A stretch of 64,000 nt of DNA from Aeromicrobium terrae (GCF_008039565.1 NZ_VDUX01000003.1:62001-126000), one strand, 5' to 3'. Shown: positions 8,588 to 16,601, counted from the first letter of the stretch. Notes: generated by a model from the letters alone, not told the origin. A program made the numbers and translations.

Positions 8588-10171
8588 TCAGACGGTCTGC
8601 GGCGTCACCGCGTGCAGCCGGAGACCGTACGTGACGGCGTCGACCAGCGCCTGCCACGACGCCTCGATGATGTTCGGGCCGACGCCGACGGTGACCCAGG
8701 AGTCCTTGCCGTCCGTGGTCTCGATCAGCACGCGCGTGATGGCGTCGGTGCCGTGCCCCTGGTCGAGGATCCGCACGCGGAAGTCGATCAGGTGGAACCG
8801 GGCGACGTCCGGGTAGAGCTGCTCGATGGCCTGTCGCAGTGCGTGGTCGAGCGCGTTCACCGGGCCGTTGCCCTCGCCGATGACGGCGAGCCGCTGTCCG
8901 CCGGCCCGCAGCTTCACGGTGGCCTCGGAGATCGCGTCGAGCGAGCCCGGAAGAGATTCCGCCAGGACCCGCCAGGACTCGATGTCGAAGTACTGCGGGC
9001 GGGTGCCCATCTCCTCGGCGAGCAGCAGCTCGAACGACGCGTCGGCCGCCTCGAACGTGTAGCCCTGCTGCTCCATCGACTTCACCCGGTCGGTGAGGCG
9101 GGCGAGCCGCTCCGGGTCGCCGGTCAGGTCGTAGCCCAGCTCCTTGCCCTTGAGCTCGATCGTGGCGCGGCCCGCCATCTCCGAGACCAGCAGGCGCATG
9201 TCGTTGCCCACGAGCGCGGGATCGATGTGCTGGTACAGGTTCGGGTCGACCCGGATCGCACTCGCGTGCAGGCCGGCCTTGTGCGCGAACGACGAGACGC
9301 CGGTGTACGGCTGGCGGGCCGACGGCGGGTAGTTGGTGATCTCCGAGATGGCGTGCGAGATGCGCGTGGCCTCGGCCAGGCGGCCCTCGGGCAGCACGGA
9401 CATGCCGAGCTTGAGCTCGAGGTTGGCGACGGACGTCACGAGGTCGGCGTTGCCGGTCCGCTCGCCGTAGCCGTTGATGCAGCCCTGGAGGTGCGTCGCG
9501 CCGGCCAGCACGGCGGCCATCGAGTTGGCGACGGCGCAGCCGGTGTCGTTGTGCGCGTGGATGCCCAGCCGCGCGCCGGTGGCCATCACGTTGGCGACGA
9601 TCTCGCCGACCTGGTGCGGGAGCATGCCGCCGTTGGTGTCGCAGAGCACGACGACCTCGGCCCCCGCCTCCGCGGCGGTGCGGACGACCTCGAGCGCGTA
9701 GTCGCGGTTGTCGAGGTAGCCGTTGAAGAAGTGCTCGCAGTCGACGAAGACCCGTTGGCCCTCCTCGCGCAGGTGCTGCACGGTGTCGCGCACCATCGCG
9801 AGGTTCTCCTCCAGCGTGGTGCGCAGGGCCAGCTCGACGTGCTTGTCGTGGCTCTTGGCCACCAGGGTCACGACCGACGCGCCGGACTCGCGCAGCGCGG
9901 CGACCAGGCCGTCGTCGGCCGCGGAGGCGTCCGGGCGCCGGGTGGCGCCGAACGCCGCGAGGGTCGCGTGCTCGAGGTCGAGCTCCTTGGCCGCGAGCGC
10001 GAAGAACTCGGTGTCCTTGGGGTTGGAGCCGGGCCAGCCGCCCTCGATGTAGCCGACGCCGAGGTCGTCGAGGTGGCGCGCGATGTGCAGCTTGTCCTGC
10101 ACGGAGAGGTTGAGCCCCTCCTGCTGCGCGCCGTCGCGCATCGTCGTGTCGTACACGTGGAAGTCGCTCAC
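8588..10171 (-). CDS. cimA: (R)-citramalate synthase
   Basis: A 527-residue enzyme of the LeuA/CimA family: FHVYDTTMRDGAQQEG at the start (metal site and substrate Arg), HAHNDTGCAVAN (metal histidines near residue 210), and a C-terminal regulatory domain. The arrangement and length match citramalate synthase, which makes citramalate from pyruvate and acetyl-CoA as the first step of the threonine-independent isoleucine route, rather than 2-isopropylmalate synthase. GTG 10171 is chosen for the AGGACG ahead of it and the start Ser-Asp-Phe-His; GTG 10192 is the alternative. Upstream sit an Ile-rich leader peptide and an attenuator-like terminator, so isoleucine control is likely. Confidence 0.88.
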   Translation of the reverse strand: MSDFHVYDTTMRDGAQQEGLNLSVQDKLHIARHLDDLGVGYIEGGWPGSNPKDTEFFALAAKELDLEHATLAAFGATRRPDASAADDGLVAALRESGASVVTLVAKSHDKHVELALRTTLEENLAMVRDTVQHLREEGQRVFVDCEHFFNGYLDNRDYALEVVRTAAEAGAEVVVLCDTNGGMLPHQVGEIVANVMATGARLGIHAHNDTGCAVANSMAAVLAGATHLQGCINGYGERTGNADLVTSVANLELKLGMSVLPEGRLAEATRISHAISEITNYPPSARQPYTGVSSFAHKAGLHASAIRVDPNLYQHIDPALVGNDMRLLVSEMAGRATIELKGKELGYDLTGDPERLARLTDRVKSMEQQGYTFEAADASFELLLAEEMGTRPQYFDIESWRVLAESLPGSLDAISEATVKLRAGGQRLAVIGEGNGPVNALDHALRQAIEQLYPDVARFHLIDFRVRILDQGHGTDAITRVLIETTDGKDSWVTVGVGPNIIEASWQALVDAVTYGLRLHAVTPQTV

Positions 10172-10233
10172 GTCGTGGCGTCCTGCGTTCACTGGTCCGG
10201 TTCCTTCGCGTCTCGTGCAACAGCTGTGCCAAT

Positions 10234-10260
10234 AAAAAATGCCCCCCAAGCATGGGAGGC
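10234..10260 (-). terminator. Attenuator terminator before cimA
   Basis: On the minus strand an 8-bp stem, GCCTCCCA paired with TGGGGGGC (one G-T pair), with loop TGCT, is followed by a run of six T. It lies between the 13-residue leader (10280-10321) and cimA, the layout of an amino-acid attenuator. Confidence 0.75.
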
Positions 10261-10279
10261 GCGCGGCGGGTGGTGGTGC

Positions 10280-10321
10280 TTACCCGTCGCGCCTGTCAAT
10301 GATGATGACGATGTGCTGCAT
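10280..10321 (-). CDS. cimA leader peptide (Ile/Val-rich)
   Basis: A 13-codon frame, MQHIVIIIDRRDG, with five isoleucine/valine codons in a row (IVIII). The ATG lies 7 nt after a -10-like TAGACT with no Shine-Dalgarno, so it is probably leaderless. A GC-rich inverted repeat covering its end and the following bases could form the competing hairpin to the terminator at 10234-10260. Known principle: ribosomes stalling at Ile codons when isoleucine is scarce would prevent terminator formation and let cimA be read. Confidence 0.75.
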   Translation of the reverse strand: MQHIVIIIDRRDG

Positions 10322-10328
10322 GGCCGAG

Positions 10329-10338
10329 AGTCTAGACT
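10329..10338. promoter_or_regulatory. Palindromic shared -10 of divergent promoters
   Basis: AGTCTAGACT is a perfect 10-bp palindrome that reads TAGACT on both strands. On the minus strand it lies 7 nt before the cimA leader ATG (10321); on the plus strand it lies 9 nt before the ATG at 10348. It may serve as -10 in both directions, so the two promoters would compete for polymerase. Confidence 0.5.
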
Positions 10339-10347
10339 GGCCGCTCT

Positions 10348-11052
10348 ATGAGCACCAGACCCGTCCCGGTGCCTGAGCGGCTGACCATCGCGTTCGTGGT
10401 GCTCACCGCCGATCCGCTGGACCGCGACGACCTCGTTCCCCTGCCCGAACGGACGCTGCTGCGCCTGCGCGGGAGCAGCGTGGCCGACCTCGATCGGATG
10501 ACGGAGCTGCCGCACCAGCGGCTGGTCTCGGCGACGCTCGAGCCGGACCAGGTCCGCGACGTCTGGCACGAGCTGCGCCGCGAGGCCCTGGCTCTCGCGG
10601 CCGAGCACGACGGTCTGGCCCTCGACCTGCAGATCCCGCGCGTCGTGACCGGCAGCCCCGGCGACCCGGCCCCGAACGCGGTCGACTGGTTCTCCTTCGA
10701 GTACGACCCCGAGCGACCCGAGGACATCCGCACCCACGGCCTGACCGTGCTCGGCCTGCCGGAGATCGTCGTGCACGGCGTGCCGGAGGACCGGCGCCCG
10801 ATGTACGACATGGTCGTCGTCGGCCTGGTGCAGCGGCTGCTCGAGGAGTGGCCGGAGAACGACCCGGTGGGCCCGGCTCACGTGACGCTCGCCGACATCG
10901 CCGCCGGCTACGAGGGCGACCTCTCCCCCGCGCCGGGCGCCCAGCCGGGCGTGGGCGTGCTCATCGACTACGACGCCGACGAGCACGTCCTCGTGGCCGA
11001 GGTCGTGGACGACCCCCGCTCGGCCCTCTTCGGCGGCGGCCCTCAGGCCTGA
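10348..11052 (+). CDS. Conserved-looking protein of unknown function, divergent from cimA
   Basis: A 234-residue soluble, acidic protein with no signal peptide or membrane helix; I do not recognise a family. Visible features are a long charged central part (DWFSFEYDPERPEDI) and a C-terminus rich in Asp/Val (LIDYDADEHVLVAEVVDD). Transcribed away from cimA, sharing the palindromic -10 region. No Shine-Dalgarno is evident, so translation may be leaderless or nearly so. Its last 10 nt overlap the convergent aspA end. Confidence 0.7.
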   Translation: MSTRPVPVPERLTIAFVVLTADPLDRDDLVPLPERTLLRLRGSSVADLDRMTELPHQRLVSATLEPDQVRDVWHELRREALALAAEHDGLALDLQIPRVVTGSPGDPAPNAVDWFSFEYDPERPEDIRTHGLTVLGLPEIVVHGVPEDRRPMYDMVVVGLVQRLLEEWPENDPVGPAHVTLADIAAGYEGDLSPAPGAQPGVGVLIDYDADEHVLVAEVVDDPRSALFGGGPQA

Positions 11053-12452
11053 GGCGGCGCCAAGTTGGCGAGCGTCTCCGGCCGCAGGATCGCCGCGAGC
11101 TCCTCCGGCGGCAGCAGGCCCTTCTCCAGCACCAGCTCGGCGACGCCGCGCCCCGTGGCGAGCGCCTCCTTGGCCACTTCGGTGGCGGCCGCGTAGCCGA
11201 TGAACGGGTTCAGCGCGGTGACGAGACCGATGGAGTTCTCCACCTCGCTGCGCAGCAGCTCGCGGTTGGCGGTGATGCCGTCGACGCACCGCGTGGCCAG
11301 CACCAGGATCGCCTCGCGCAGCCGGTAGATGCCGGCCGACAGCGAGTAGCAGATGACCGGCTCGAACGCGTTGAGCTGCAGCTGGCCGCCCTCCGCCGCC
11401 ATCGAGACGGTCACGTCGTTGCCGATGACCTGGAAGGCCACCTGGTTGACGACCTCCGGGATGACCGGGTTCACCTTGCCCGGCATGATGCTTGACCCGG
11501 CCTGGACCGCCGGCAGGTTGATCTCGTTGAGCCCGGCGCGTGGCCCGGACGACAGGAGCCGCAGGTCGTTGCAGATCTTGGAGAGCTTCACGGCGACGCG
11601 CTTGAGCACACCGGACAGCTGGACGAAGGCACCGCAGTCCTGCGTGGCCTCGATCAGGTCGACGGCGCTGACCAGCGGCAGGCCGGTGAGCTTGGCCAGG
11701 TGCTCGCACGCGATGGGCACGTAGCCGACCGGGGCGTTGAGCTGGGTGCCGATGGCCGTGGCGCCGAGGTTGATCTCGTGCAGCATCATCACGGCCTCGG
11801 ACAGCCGGCTGTGGTCCTCGCCGAGCATGACGCCGTACGTGGCGAACTCCTGGCCCAGCGTCATGGGCACGGCGTCCTGCAGCTGCGTGCGGCCCATCTT
11901 GAGGACGTCGCGGAACTCCTCGGCCTTACGCATGAACGACGCCTGCAGGATCTCCATCGCCGACAGCAGCGAGTGCGTGGCGAGGATGATCGCGATCTTG
12001 ATGGCCGTCGGGTAGACGTCGTTCGTGGACTGGCTGAGGTTCACGTGCTCATTCGGGTGCACGTGGTGGTAGTCGCCCTTCTTGTGCCCGAGCAGCTCGA
12101 GCGCGCGGTTGGCGATCACCTCGTTGGCGTTCATGTTCGTGCTCGTGCCGGCCCCGCCCTGCATGACGTCGACGACGAACTCGTCGTGGAGCTCGCCGGA
12201 GCGGATCTCCTCGCACGCCTGGCGGATGGCCGCGAACCGCTCGTCGTCGAGCAGGCCGAGCTGGTGGTTGGTGGTGGCAGCGGCCTCCTTGACCGCCGCC
12301 AACGCCTCCACCAGGAACGGGCTCACCCCGATCGGGATGCCCGTGATGGGAAAGTTCTCCAGCGCCCGCAGGGTGTGGATGCCCCAGTAGGCGTCGAGCG
12401 GAACCTCGCGCTCACCGATCAGATCGTGCTCGGTGCGGGTCGCGACGGTCAT
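11043..12452 (-). CDS. aspA: Aspartate ammonia-lyase (aspartase)
   Basis: A 469-residue member of the fumarase/aspartase superfamily. The signature GSSIMPGKVNP is present, with GGAGTSTNMNANEV near residues 100-113 and GRTQLQDAVPMTLGQEF near 190. Aspartase converts L-aspartate to fumarate and ammonia. Fumarase class II shares these motifs; length and the N-terminal REHDLIGEREVPLDAYWG-like start (here TEHDLIGEREVPLDAYWGI) favour aspartase. A strong GAAGGAGG precedes the ATG. The upstream gap holds a GTGA-N6-TCAC motif like a Crp site. Confidence 0.9.
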   Translation of the reverse strand: MTVATRTEHDLIGEREVPLDAYWGIHTLRALENFPITGIPIGVSPFLVEALAAVKEAAATTNHQLGLLDDERFAAIRQACEEIRSGELHDEFVVDVMQGGAGTSTNMNANEVIANRALELLGHKKGDYHHVHPNEHVNLSQSTNDVYPTAIKIAIILATHSLLSAMEILQASFMRKAEEFRDVLKMGRTQLQDAVPMTLGQEFATYGVMLGEDHSRLSEAVMMLHEINLGATAIGTQLNAPVGYVPIACEHLAKLTGLPLVSAVDLIEATQDCGAFVQLSGVLKRVAVKLSKICNDLRLLSSGPRAGLNEINLPAVQAGSSIMPGKVNPVIPEVVNQVAFQVIGNDVTVSMAAEGGQLQLNAFEPVICYSLSAGIYRLREAILVLATRCVDGITANRELLRSEVENSIGLVTALNPFIGYAAATEVAKEALATGRGVAELVLEKGLLPPEELAAILRPETLANLAPPQA

Positions 12453-12475
12453 GCAGCCTCCTTCGTGGTGTGAAA

Positions 12476-12489
12476 GTGACTCACGTCAC
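12476..12489. promoter_or_regulatory. Crp-like site upstream of aspA
   Basis: GTGACTCACGTCAC has the GTGA-N6-TCAC core of Crp/GlxR operators and lies 24 nt before the aspA ATG, in the 63-nt gap after ilvE. Crp control of aspartase is known in other bacteria; here it is a candidate only. Confidence 0.35.
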
Positions 12490-12515
12490 CTCATCCAACC
12501 ACGCCGGAGTGCCGC

Positions 12516-13619
12516 CTACGGACCGAGGACCCGTGTCATCCAGTTGTGCCGGTCGGCGGCGCGCCCGTACTGGATGTCCACCAGTGCGGACCGCAGGTCC
12601 ATCGTGACCTTGCCGGCCTCGCCGTCGGCCGCGACGGCCTCTCCGCCGTCCCACTTCAGCGACTTGACCGGAGTGACCACGGCGGCCGTGCCGCACGCGA
12701 AGACCTCGGTGATGGAGCCGTCGGCCGTGCCCTCGCGCCACTCGTCGATGCTCACGCGGCGCTCGACGACGTCGTGGCCGAGGTCGCGGGCCAGCGCGAT
12801 GATCGAGTCGCGCGTGATGCCCTCGAGGATCGAGCCGGACAGCGACGGCGTGACGATGGAGCCGTCGGCGTGGACGAAGTACAGGTTCATCCCTCCGAGC
12901 TCCTCGACCCACTTGTGCTCCGCGGCGTCGAGGAACGCCACCTGGGCGCAGCCGTGCTCGGTGGCCTCCTGCTGCGGGAGCAGGCTGGAGGCGTAGTTGC
13001 CGCCGCACTTGGCGGCACCGGTGCCGCCCGGGCCCGCCCGGTTGAACTCGGTGGAGAGCCAGATGGAGACCGGCTTCACGCCGCTCGGGAAGTAGGCGCC
13101 GGCCGGCGACGCGATCAGCCCGTAGGTAACGTGCTGGGCCGGGCGCACGCCGAGGAACCGCTCGGACGCGAACATGAACGGACGGAGGTAGAGGCTGCGC
13201 TCCTCGCCGCGCGGGACCCAGCGGCCGTCGACCTCGAGCAGGGACCGGATGGAGCCGATGAACCACTCGGTCGGGAGCTCGGGGAGCGCCAGCCGGTGCG
13301 ACGAGCGCTGCATGCGCTCGGCGTTGGCCTCGGGCCGGAACAGCCAGGTGGAGCCGTCGTCGTGGGCGTACGCCTTGAGGCCCTCGAAGACCTCCTGCGC
13401 GTAGTGCAGGACGGCGGTGGCCGGGTCGAGCGACAGCGGGCCGTACGGGACGATCCGCGGGTACGCCCAGCCCTCGTCCGGCGTCCACTTGGCCAGGAAC
13501 ATGTGGTCGGTGAAGTGGTTGCCGAACCCCGGGTCGGCGAGGATCGCGTCGAGCTCACCGGCGGTCCGCGGGTGCGGGTTGCGTTCGACGGTGGGCTCGA
13601 ACGGTGGGGCAGAAGTCAT
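12516..13619 (-). CDS. ilvE: Branched-chain amino acid aminotransferase
   Basis: A 367-residue fold-type IV PLP aminotransferase that interconverts branched-chain keto acids with Leu, Ile and Val. Seen: YFPSGVKPVSIWLST, AAKCGGNYASSLLPQQEA (the PLP-lysine region), and late EVFACGTAAVVTPVKSL. ATG 13619 is chosen because the preceding in-frame GTG is not supported and family members start near MTS-P-F. It lies 44 nt after the leuB stop on the same strand, so leuB-ilvE may be one transcript. Length matches actinobacterial IlvE. Confidence 0.95.
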   Translation of the reverse strand: MTSAPPFEPTVERNPHPRTAGELDAILADPGFGNHFTDHMFLAKWTPDEGWAYPRIVPYGPLSLDPATAVLHYAQEVFEGLKAYAHDDGSTWLFRPEANAERMQRSSHRLALPELPTEWFIGSIRSLLEVDGRWVPRGEERSLYLRPFMFASERFLGVRPAQHVTYGLIASPAGAYFPSGVKPVSIWLSTEFNRAGPGGTGAAKCGGNYASSLLPQQEATEHGCAQVAFLDAAEHKWVEELGGMNLYFVHADGSIVTPSLSGSILEGITRDSIIALARDLGHDVVERRVSIDEWREGTADGSITEVFACGTAAVVTPVKSLKWDGGEAVAADGEAGKVTMDLRSALVDIQYGRAADRHNWMTRVLGP

Positions 13620-13662
13620 AGCAGTCACGGTAGTACTTTCTGGGTCGAAGGGTAAACGGTTG

Positions 13663-14733
13663 TTAACCAACCGCTACGCCTCCGGCCACGCGCGCTGCGA
13701 TGGCCTCGCCCACCTCCTCGGTGCGCCGTGCGGTGGTGCCACGGTCGGCGATGTCGGCCTCGACGGCCGTGGTGATCCGGGCCGCCGCCTCGGGCAGGCC
13801 GAGGTGCTCCAGCAGCAGGGCGCCGGAGAGGATCGCGGCCGTCGGGTCGGCCTTGCTCTGGCCGGCGATGTCGGGGGCCGAGCCGTGGACCGGCTCGAAC
13901 ATGCTCGGCGCGGTGCGGTCGGGGTTGACGTTGCCGCTGGCGGCGAGGCCGATGCCGCCGGTGACCGCCGCGGCGAGGTCGGTGAGGATGTCGCCGAACA
14001 GGTTGTCGGTGACGATCACGTCGAAGCGCGCCGGGTCCGTGGCCAGGAAGATCGTGGCCGCGTCGACGTGCAGGTAGTCGGTGGTGACGTCCGGGAACTC
14101 GGTCGCGACGGCGTCAACCGTGCGCTTCCAGAGGTGGCCGGCGTGCACGAGGACGTTGTTCTTGTGCACCAGCGTGAGCTTCTTGCGCGGGCGCGCCTGG
14201 GCCCGGGCGAAGGCGTCGCGGACGACGCGCTCGACGCCGAAGGCGGTGTTCACGCTGACCTCGGTGGCCATCTCGTGCGGCGTGCCGACGCGGATCGCGC
14301 CGCCGTTGCCGACGTACGGGCCCTCGGTGCCCTCGCGGACGACCACGAAGTCGATGTCTCCCCGATCCGTGACGCTGCCGGCCAGCGGCGTCGGGACGCC
14401 GGGGTACAGCTTCGACGGCCGCAGGTTGACGTAGTGGTCCAGCTCGAACCGCAGCCGGAGGAGCAGACCACGCTCGAGCACGCCGGACGGCACACTCGGG
14501 TCGCCGATGGCGCCGAGCAGGATCGCGTCGTGGCCGCGGATCTCCTCGAGGACCGTCTCGGGCAGCGTCTCGCCGGTCGCGTGCCAGCGCCGCGCGCCGA
14601 GGTCGTACTCGGTGCGCTCGAAGGCGACGTCGTGGTCGGCGGCGACAGCGTCGAGCACCGTGAGGGCCTGCGAGGTCACCTCGGGGCCGATGCCGTCTCC
14701 GGGCACGACGGCGAGCGAGAAGCGGGTGGTCAT
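13663..14733 (-). CDS. leuB: 3-isopropylmalate dehydrogenase
   Basis: A 356-residue isocitrate/isopropylmalate dehydrogenase: [11 protein letters not shown] at the start, [24 protein letters not shown] (substrate-binding arginines), [15 protein letters not shown], and [13 protein letters not shown] (metal-binding Asp). It oxidises and decarboxylates 3-isopropylmalate in leucine synthesis. A homologous dehydrogenase also serves the citramalate isoleucine route, which would fit cimA nearby. A -10-like TAGGAT (14745-14740) lies exactly 6 nt before the ATG, suggesting a leaderless start separate from the small frame upstream. Confidence 0.95.
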   Translation of the reverse strand: MTTRFSLAVVPGDGIGPEVTSQALTVLDAVAADHDVAFERTEYDLGARRWHATGETLPETVLEEIRGHDAILLGAIGDPSVPSGVLERGLLLRLRFELDHYVNLRPSKLYPGVPTPLAGSVTDRGDIDFVVVREGTEGPYVGNGGAIRVGTPHEMATEVSVNTAFGVERVVRDAFARAQARPRKKLTLVHKNNVLVHAGHLWKRTVDAVATEFPDVTTDYLHVDAATIFLATDPARFDVIVTDNLFGDILTDLAAAVTGGIGLAASGNVNPDRTAPSMFEPVHGSAPDIAGQSKADPTAAILSGALLLEHLGLPEAAARITTAVEADIADRGTTARRTEEVGEAIAARVAGGVAVG

Positions 14734-14739
14734 GGCGTC

Positions 14740-14745
14740 ATCCTA
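14740..14745 (-). promoter_or_regulatory. -10 element of leuB (leaderless)
   Basis: TAGGAT on the minus strand, 6 nt (GACGCC) before the leuB ATG, with TTCAGA 17 nt upstream as a weak -35. No Shine-Dalgarno is present. Confidence 0.5.
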
Positions 14746-14749
14746 GGCA

Positions 14750-14774
14750 GCGAGTCTCAGGATCTGAAACTCGC
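14750..14774 (-). terminator. Hairpin between the 31-residue frame and leuB
   Basis: Arms 14750-14760 and 14764-14774 pair over 11 bp with one mismatch and a 3-nt loop. There is no U-run. It could end the small transcript upstream or act as an operator, since it overlaps the putative -35 region of leuB. Confidence 0.5.
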
Positions 14775-14791
14775 GTCCGAATTCTGGACGA

Positions 14792-14887
14792 TCAGTTGTC
14801 GTCAGGTCGGTCGAGGGGCTCGACGTCGAGGACCGGTGCCTCGTCGCGCAGATGAGCGGGGCCCCATTCGATCAGCTGGGGGTCCAT
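14792..14887 (-). CDS. Small protein of 31 residues upstream of leuB
   Basis: A short frame, beginning MDPQLIEWGPAHLRDE and ending in an acidic, Asp/Pro-rich tail. A strong AAGGAG lies 7 nt before the ATG, better than most genes nearby, which is the main reason to call it. It follows the LVVI leader (15068-15115) by about 180 nt and precedes a hairpin and then leuB. The composition is acidic, with no membrane segment. It does not have runs of Leu codons, so it is not an obvious attenuator leader. Function unknown. Confidence 0.5.
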   Translation of the reverse strand: MDPQLIEWGPAHLRDEAPVLDVEPLDRPDDN

Positions 14888-15049
14888 GGTGAGTCTCCTT
14901 GGTCTCGGGATACGGGTGATGTGGGGTCCGGACGGACCGACGATTCCGTCGGGGCCACTTGCCCGGTGATCAACCGAGAGTTCAGGAGAGTGAGATCAGG
15001 TCGTGATCATCGATCCCTGCGGCGGAAACGTCGGGCCAACGCCGGAACT

Positions 15050-15086
15050 CCGCGGCAGGGAGCGGCCCTATGAGGCCCTGCCGCGG
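15050..15086 (-). promoter_or_regulatory. 11-bp hairpin overlapping the LVVI leader
   Basis: Arms 15050-15060 and 15076-15086 are perfectly complementary over 11 bp around a 15-nt loop; the upstream arm lies inside the leader codons for Cys-Arg-Gly-Arg. A ribosome stalled at the preceding Leu-Val-Val-Ile codons would cover or free this arm. No U-run follows, so it would be a pause or switch hairpin rather than the terminator itself. Confidence 0.5.
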
Positions 15087-15115
15087 CAAGCGATGACTAC
15101 GAGCTGCTTCCGCAC
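15068..15115 (-). CDS. Leader peptide with Leu-Val-Val-Ile codons
   Basis: A 15-codon frame from GTG 15115 reading (M)RKQLVVIACRGRAS. Exactly 6 nt upstream is the -10 hexamer TATGCT, and there is no Shine-Dalgarno, so transcription probably begins on the start codon. The basic start, a block of branched-chain codons, then Arg residues resembles known actinobacterial ilv/leu leaders. The genes in its direction are the 31-residue frame and leuB-ilvE. Confidence 0.6.
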   Translation of the reverse strand: MRKQLVVIACRGRAS

Positions 15116-15121
15116 GAGCCC

Positions 15122-15127
15122 AGCATA
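15122..15127 (-). promoter_or_regulatory. -10 element of the LVVI leader
   Basis: TATGCT on the minus strand, 6 nt (GGGCTC) before GTG 15115. The spacing predicts a leaderless transcript. Confidence 0.55.
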
Positions 15128-15227
15128 ACCGCTGAAAGGCCCGCTGTCGGGCACTTCGGGTCGGCGCGTCTCATCGAGCGAGACGTGATCGGGCTGCGCC
15201 GCGGCGCCAGCGTGCGAGACTGACGCC

Positions 15228-15791
15228 GTGAGCGCACCAGCCGACGTCCCAGCCCTCGTGGCGAGCACGCTCGACCTCTCCCGGCAGCGAGGTTTCATCA
15301 CCTCGACCCGGCACGAGACCGGTCGCCTGCTCGCGGCGCTCGCCGCGTCCCGTGAGGGCACGCTGGCCGAGCTGGGCACCGGCTGCGGCGTCGGGTCGGC
15401 GTGGCTGTCGAGCGGTGCGCGCAAGGGCGCCCGCATCGTGACGGCCGAGGTCGACCCCGCGTTGGCCGAGGAGGTGCAGAAGCTGTTTGCCGACGTCGAG
15501 AACGTCGACGTCGTCGCCGGCGACTGGACCACGCTGGAGCAGTACGCCCCGTTCTCGCTGCTGTTCGTCGACGTGCGCGAGGTCATGGAGAGCATCGACG
15601 TGCTGGCCGACCTGCTCGAGACCGGCGGTATCGCGGTGCTAGACGACTTCGAGCCGTCCACGTCCTGGCCGCCGATCGTCGACGGTCAGGTCGACGGCGT
15701 GCGCGAGCAGTGGCTGACCGACGACCGTTTCACCGCCGTCGAGATGCTCATCGATCCCGACGCCTCGCTGCTCATCGCGACGCGTCGCTGA
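15228..15791 (+). CDS. SAM-dependent O-methyltransferase-like protein
   Basis: A 187-residue class I methyltransferase. The SAM-binding glycine motif is LAELGTGCGVGSAWL (residues about 46-60), followed by acidic motif II VTAEVDP near 75 and VVAGDW near 98; LLFVDV and GGIAVLDDFEP supply later core strands. It resembles small O-methyltransferase-3-like proteins; substrate unknown. GTG 15228 lies 6 nt after GAGACT with no Shine-Dalgarno, so it is probably leaderless. It is divergent from the LVVI leader and convergent with the YczE-like gene. Confidence 0.8.
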   Translation: MSAPADVPALVASTLDLSRQRGFITSTRHETGRLLAALAASREGTLAELGTGCGVGSAWLSSGARKGARIVTAEVDPALAEEVQKLFADVENVDVVAGDWTTLEQYAPFSLLFVDVREVMESIDVLADLLETGGIAVLDDFEPSTSWPPIVDGQVDGVREQWLTDDRFTAVEMLIDPDASLLIATRR

Positions 15792-16434
15792 CCGGGTCCC
15801 TCAGCCTCACCTGCACCAGCGGCAGGAACAGCTGCACGGTCGGGCCGATCGCGATCGCGTAGAGCACGGTGCCGAGGCCGACGGTGCCGCCGAGGAGGAA
15901 GCCCACGGCGAGCACGGTCAGCTCGATGAGCGTGCGCCACAGCCGGATGCTGCGGCCGGTGCGGCGGACGAGGCCGAGCCACAGGCCGTCGCGGGGACCG
16001 GTGCCGAGGTGCGCCCCGATGTAGAGCGCGCCGGCCAGGCCGTTGCCGGCGATGCCGACGACCATCAGGGCGATGCGCGCCCAGAGCTCGTCCGGACGGT
16101 CCACCAGGGCCAGACCCGCGTCCGCGGCGAGGCCGATGAAGATGACGTTCAGGATCGTGCCCAGGCCGGGCACCTGGCGCAGCGGGATCCAGAGCAGGAG
16201 CACGAGCGCGCCGACCACGTTGACCACCTGGCCGAACGTCAGCGGCACGTGCTCGGCGACGCCCTGGTGGAACACGTCCCACGGGTCGAGGCCGAGGTCG
16301 CCGCGCACCATCAGGGCCATCGTGAAGCCGTAGAGCACCAGGCCGACGACGAGCTGGACGAGGCGCCGTGGCATCCGGCCGGCCCGGAGCTGGCCGATCG
16401 GGCTCAGCACGTTCGGCTCGTAGGACGCGGCCAT
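15772..16434 (-). CDS. YczE/YyaS/YitT-like integral membrane protein
   Basis: A 220-residue protein with about six hydrophobic segments and GDLGLDPWDVFHQGVAEHVPLTFGQ near residue 45, plus NGLAGALYIGAHLGTGPRDGLWLG, both typical of the YczE family. The role in the cell is unknown; transport of a vitamin-like compound is a guess from its partner, since MocR regulators commonly control a neighbouring transporter. The ATG overlaps the stop of a 49-residue membrane frame (TGATG at 16434), so the two are coupled. Its end overlaps the convergent methyltransferase by 20 nt. Confidence 0.8.
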   Translation of the reverse strand: MAASYEPNVLSPIGQLRAGRMPRRLVQLVVGLVLYGFTMALMVRGDLGLDPWDVFHQGVAEHVPLTFGQVVNVVGALVLLLWIPLRQVPGLGTILNVIFIGLAADAGLALVDRPDELWARIALMVVGIAGNGLAGALYIGAHLGTGPRDGLWLGLVRRTGRSIRLWRTLIELTVLAVGFLLGGTVGLGTVLYAIAIGPTVQLFLPLVQVRLRDPVSDASR

Positions 16435-16583
16435 CAGTGGCCGACCGTCCAGGGGTCGTCCTCGGTCTCGTGCCGGTGGCTGCGCGGCGGCGGCCGGTGC
16501 CCGTACCCGTCCAGACGCACCGTCTCGACCAGTGCGGCGAGGATGCCGACCAGTCCGACGACGAGGAGCACGAGCAGGAGCAT
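16434..16583 (-). CDS. Small membrane protein of 49 residues
   Basis: A short frame starting MLLLVLLVVGLVGILAAL, one clear transmembrane helix, followed by a hydrophilic His/Pro/Arg-rich tail. It ends as TGATG on the start of the YczE-like gene, and its own start is the first after the MocR intergenic region, so it heads the divergent operon. No family recognised. Coupling and a good helix argue that it is real; the lack of a clear Shine-Dalgarno lowers confidence. Confidence 0.6.
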   Translation of the reverse strand: MLLLVLLVVGLVGILAALVETVRLDGYGHRPPPRSHRHETEDDPWTVGH

Positions 16584-16601
16584 GAGGCCAGTCTGGTGAC
16601 A

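Noticed and set aside
14852-15073. Plus-strand 73-codon frame
   Set aside because: Runs antisense to the 31-residue frame and leader, has no ribosome-binding site and odd composition (Arg-rich).
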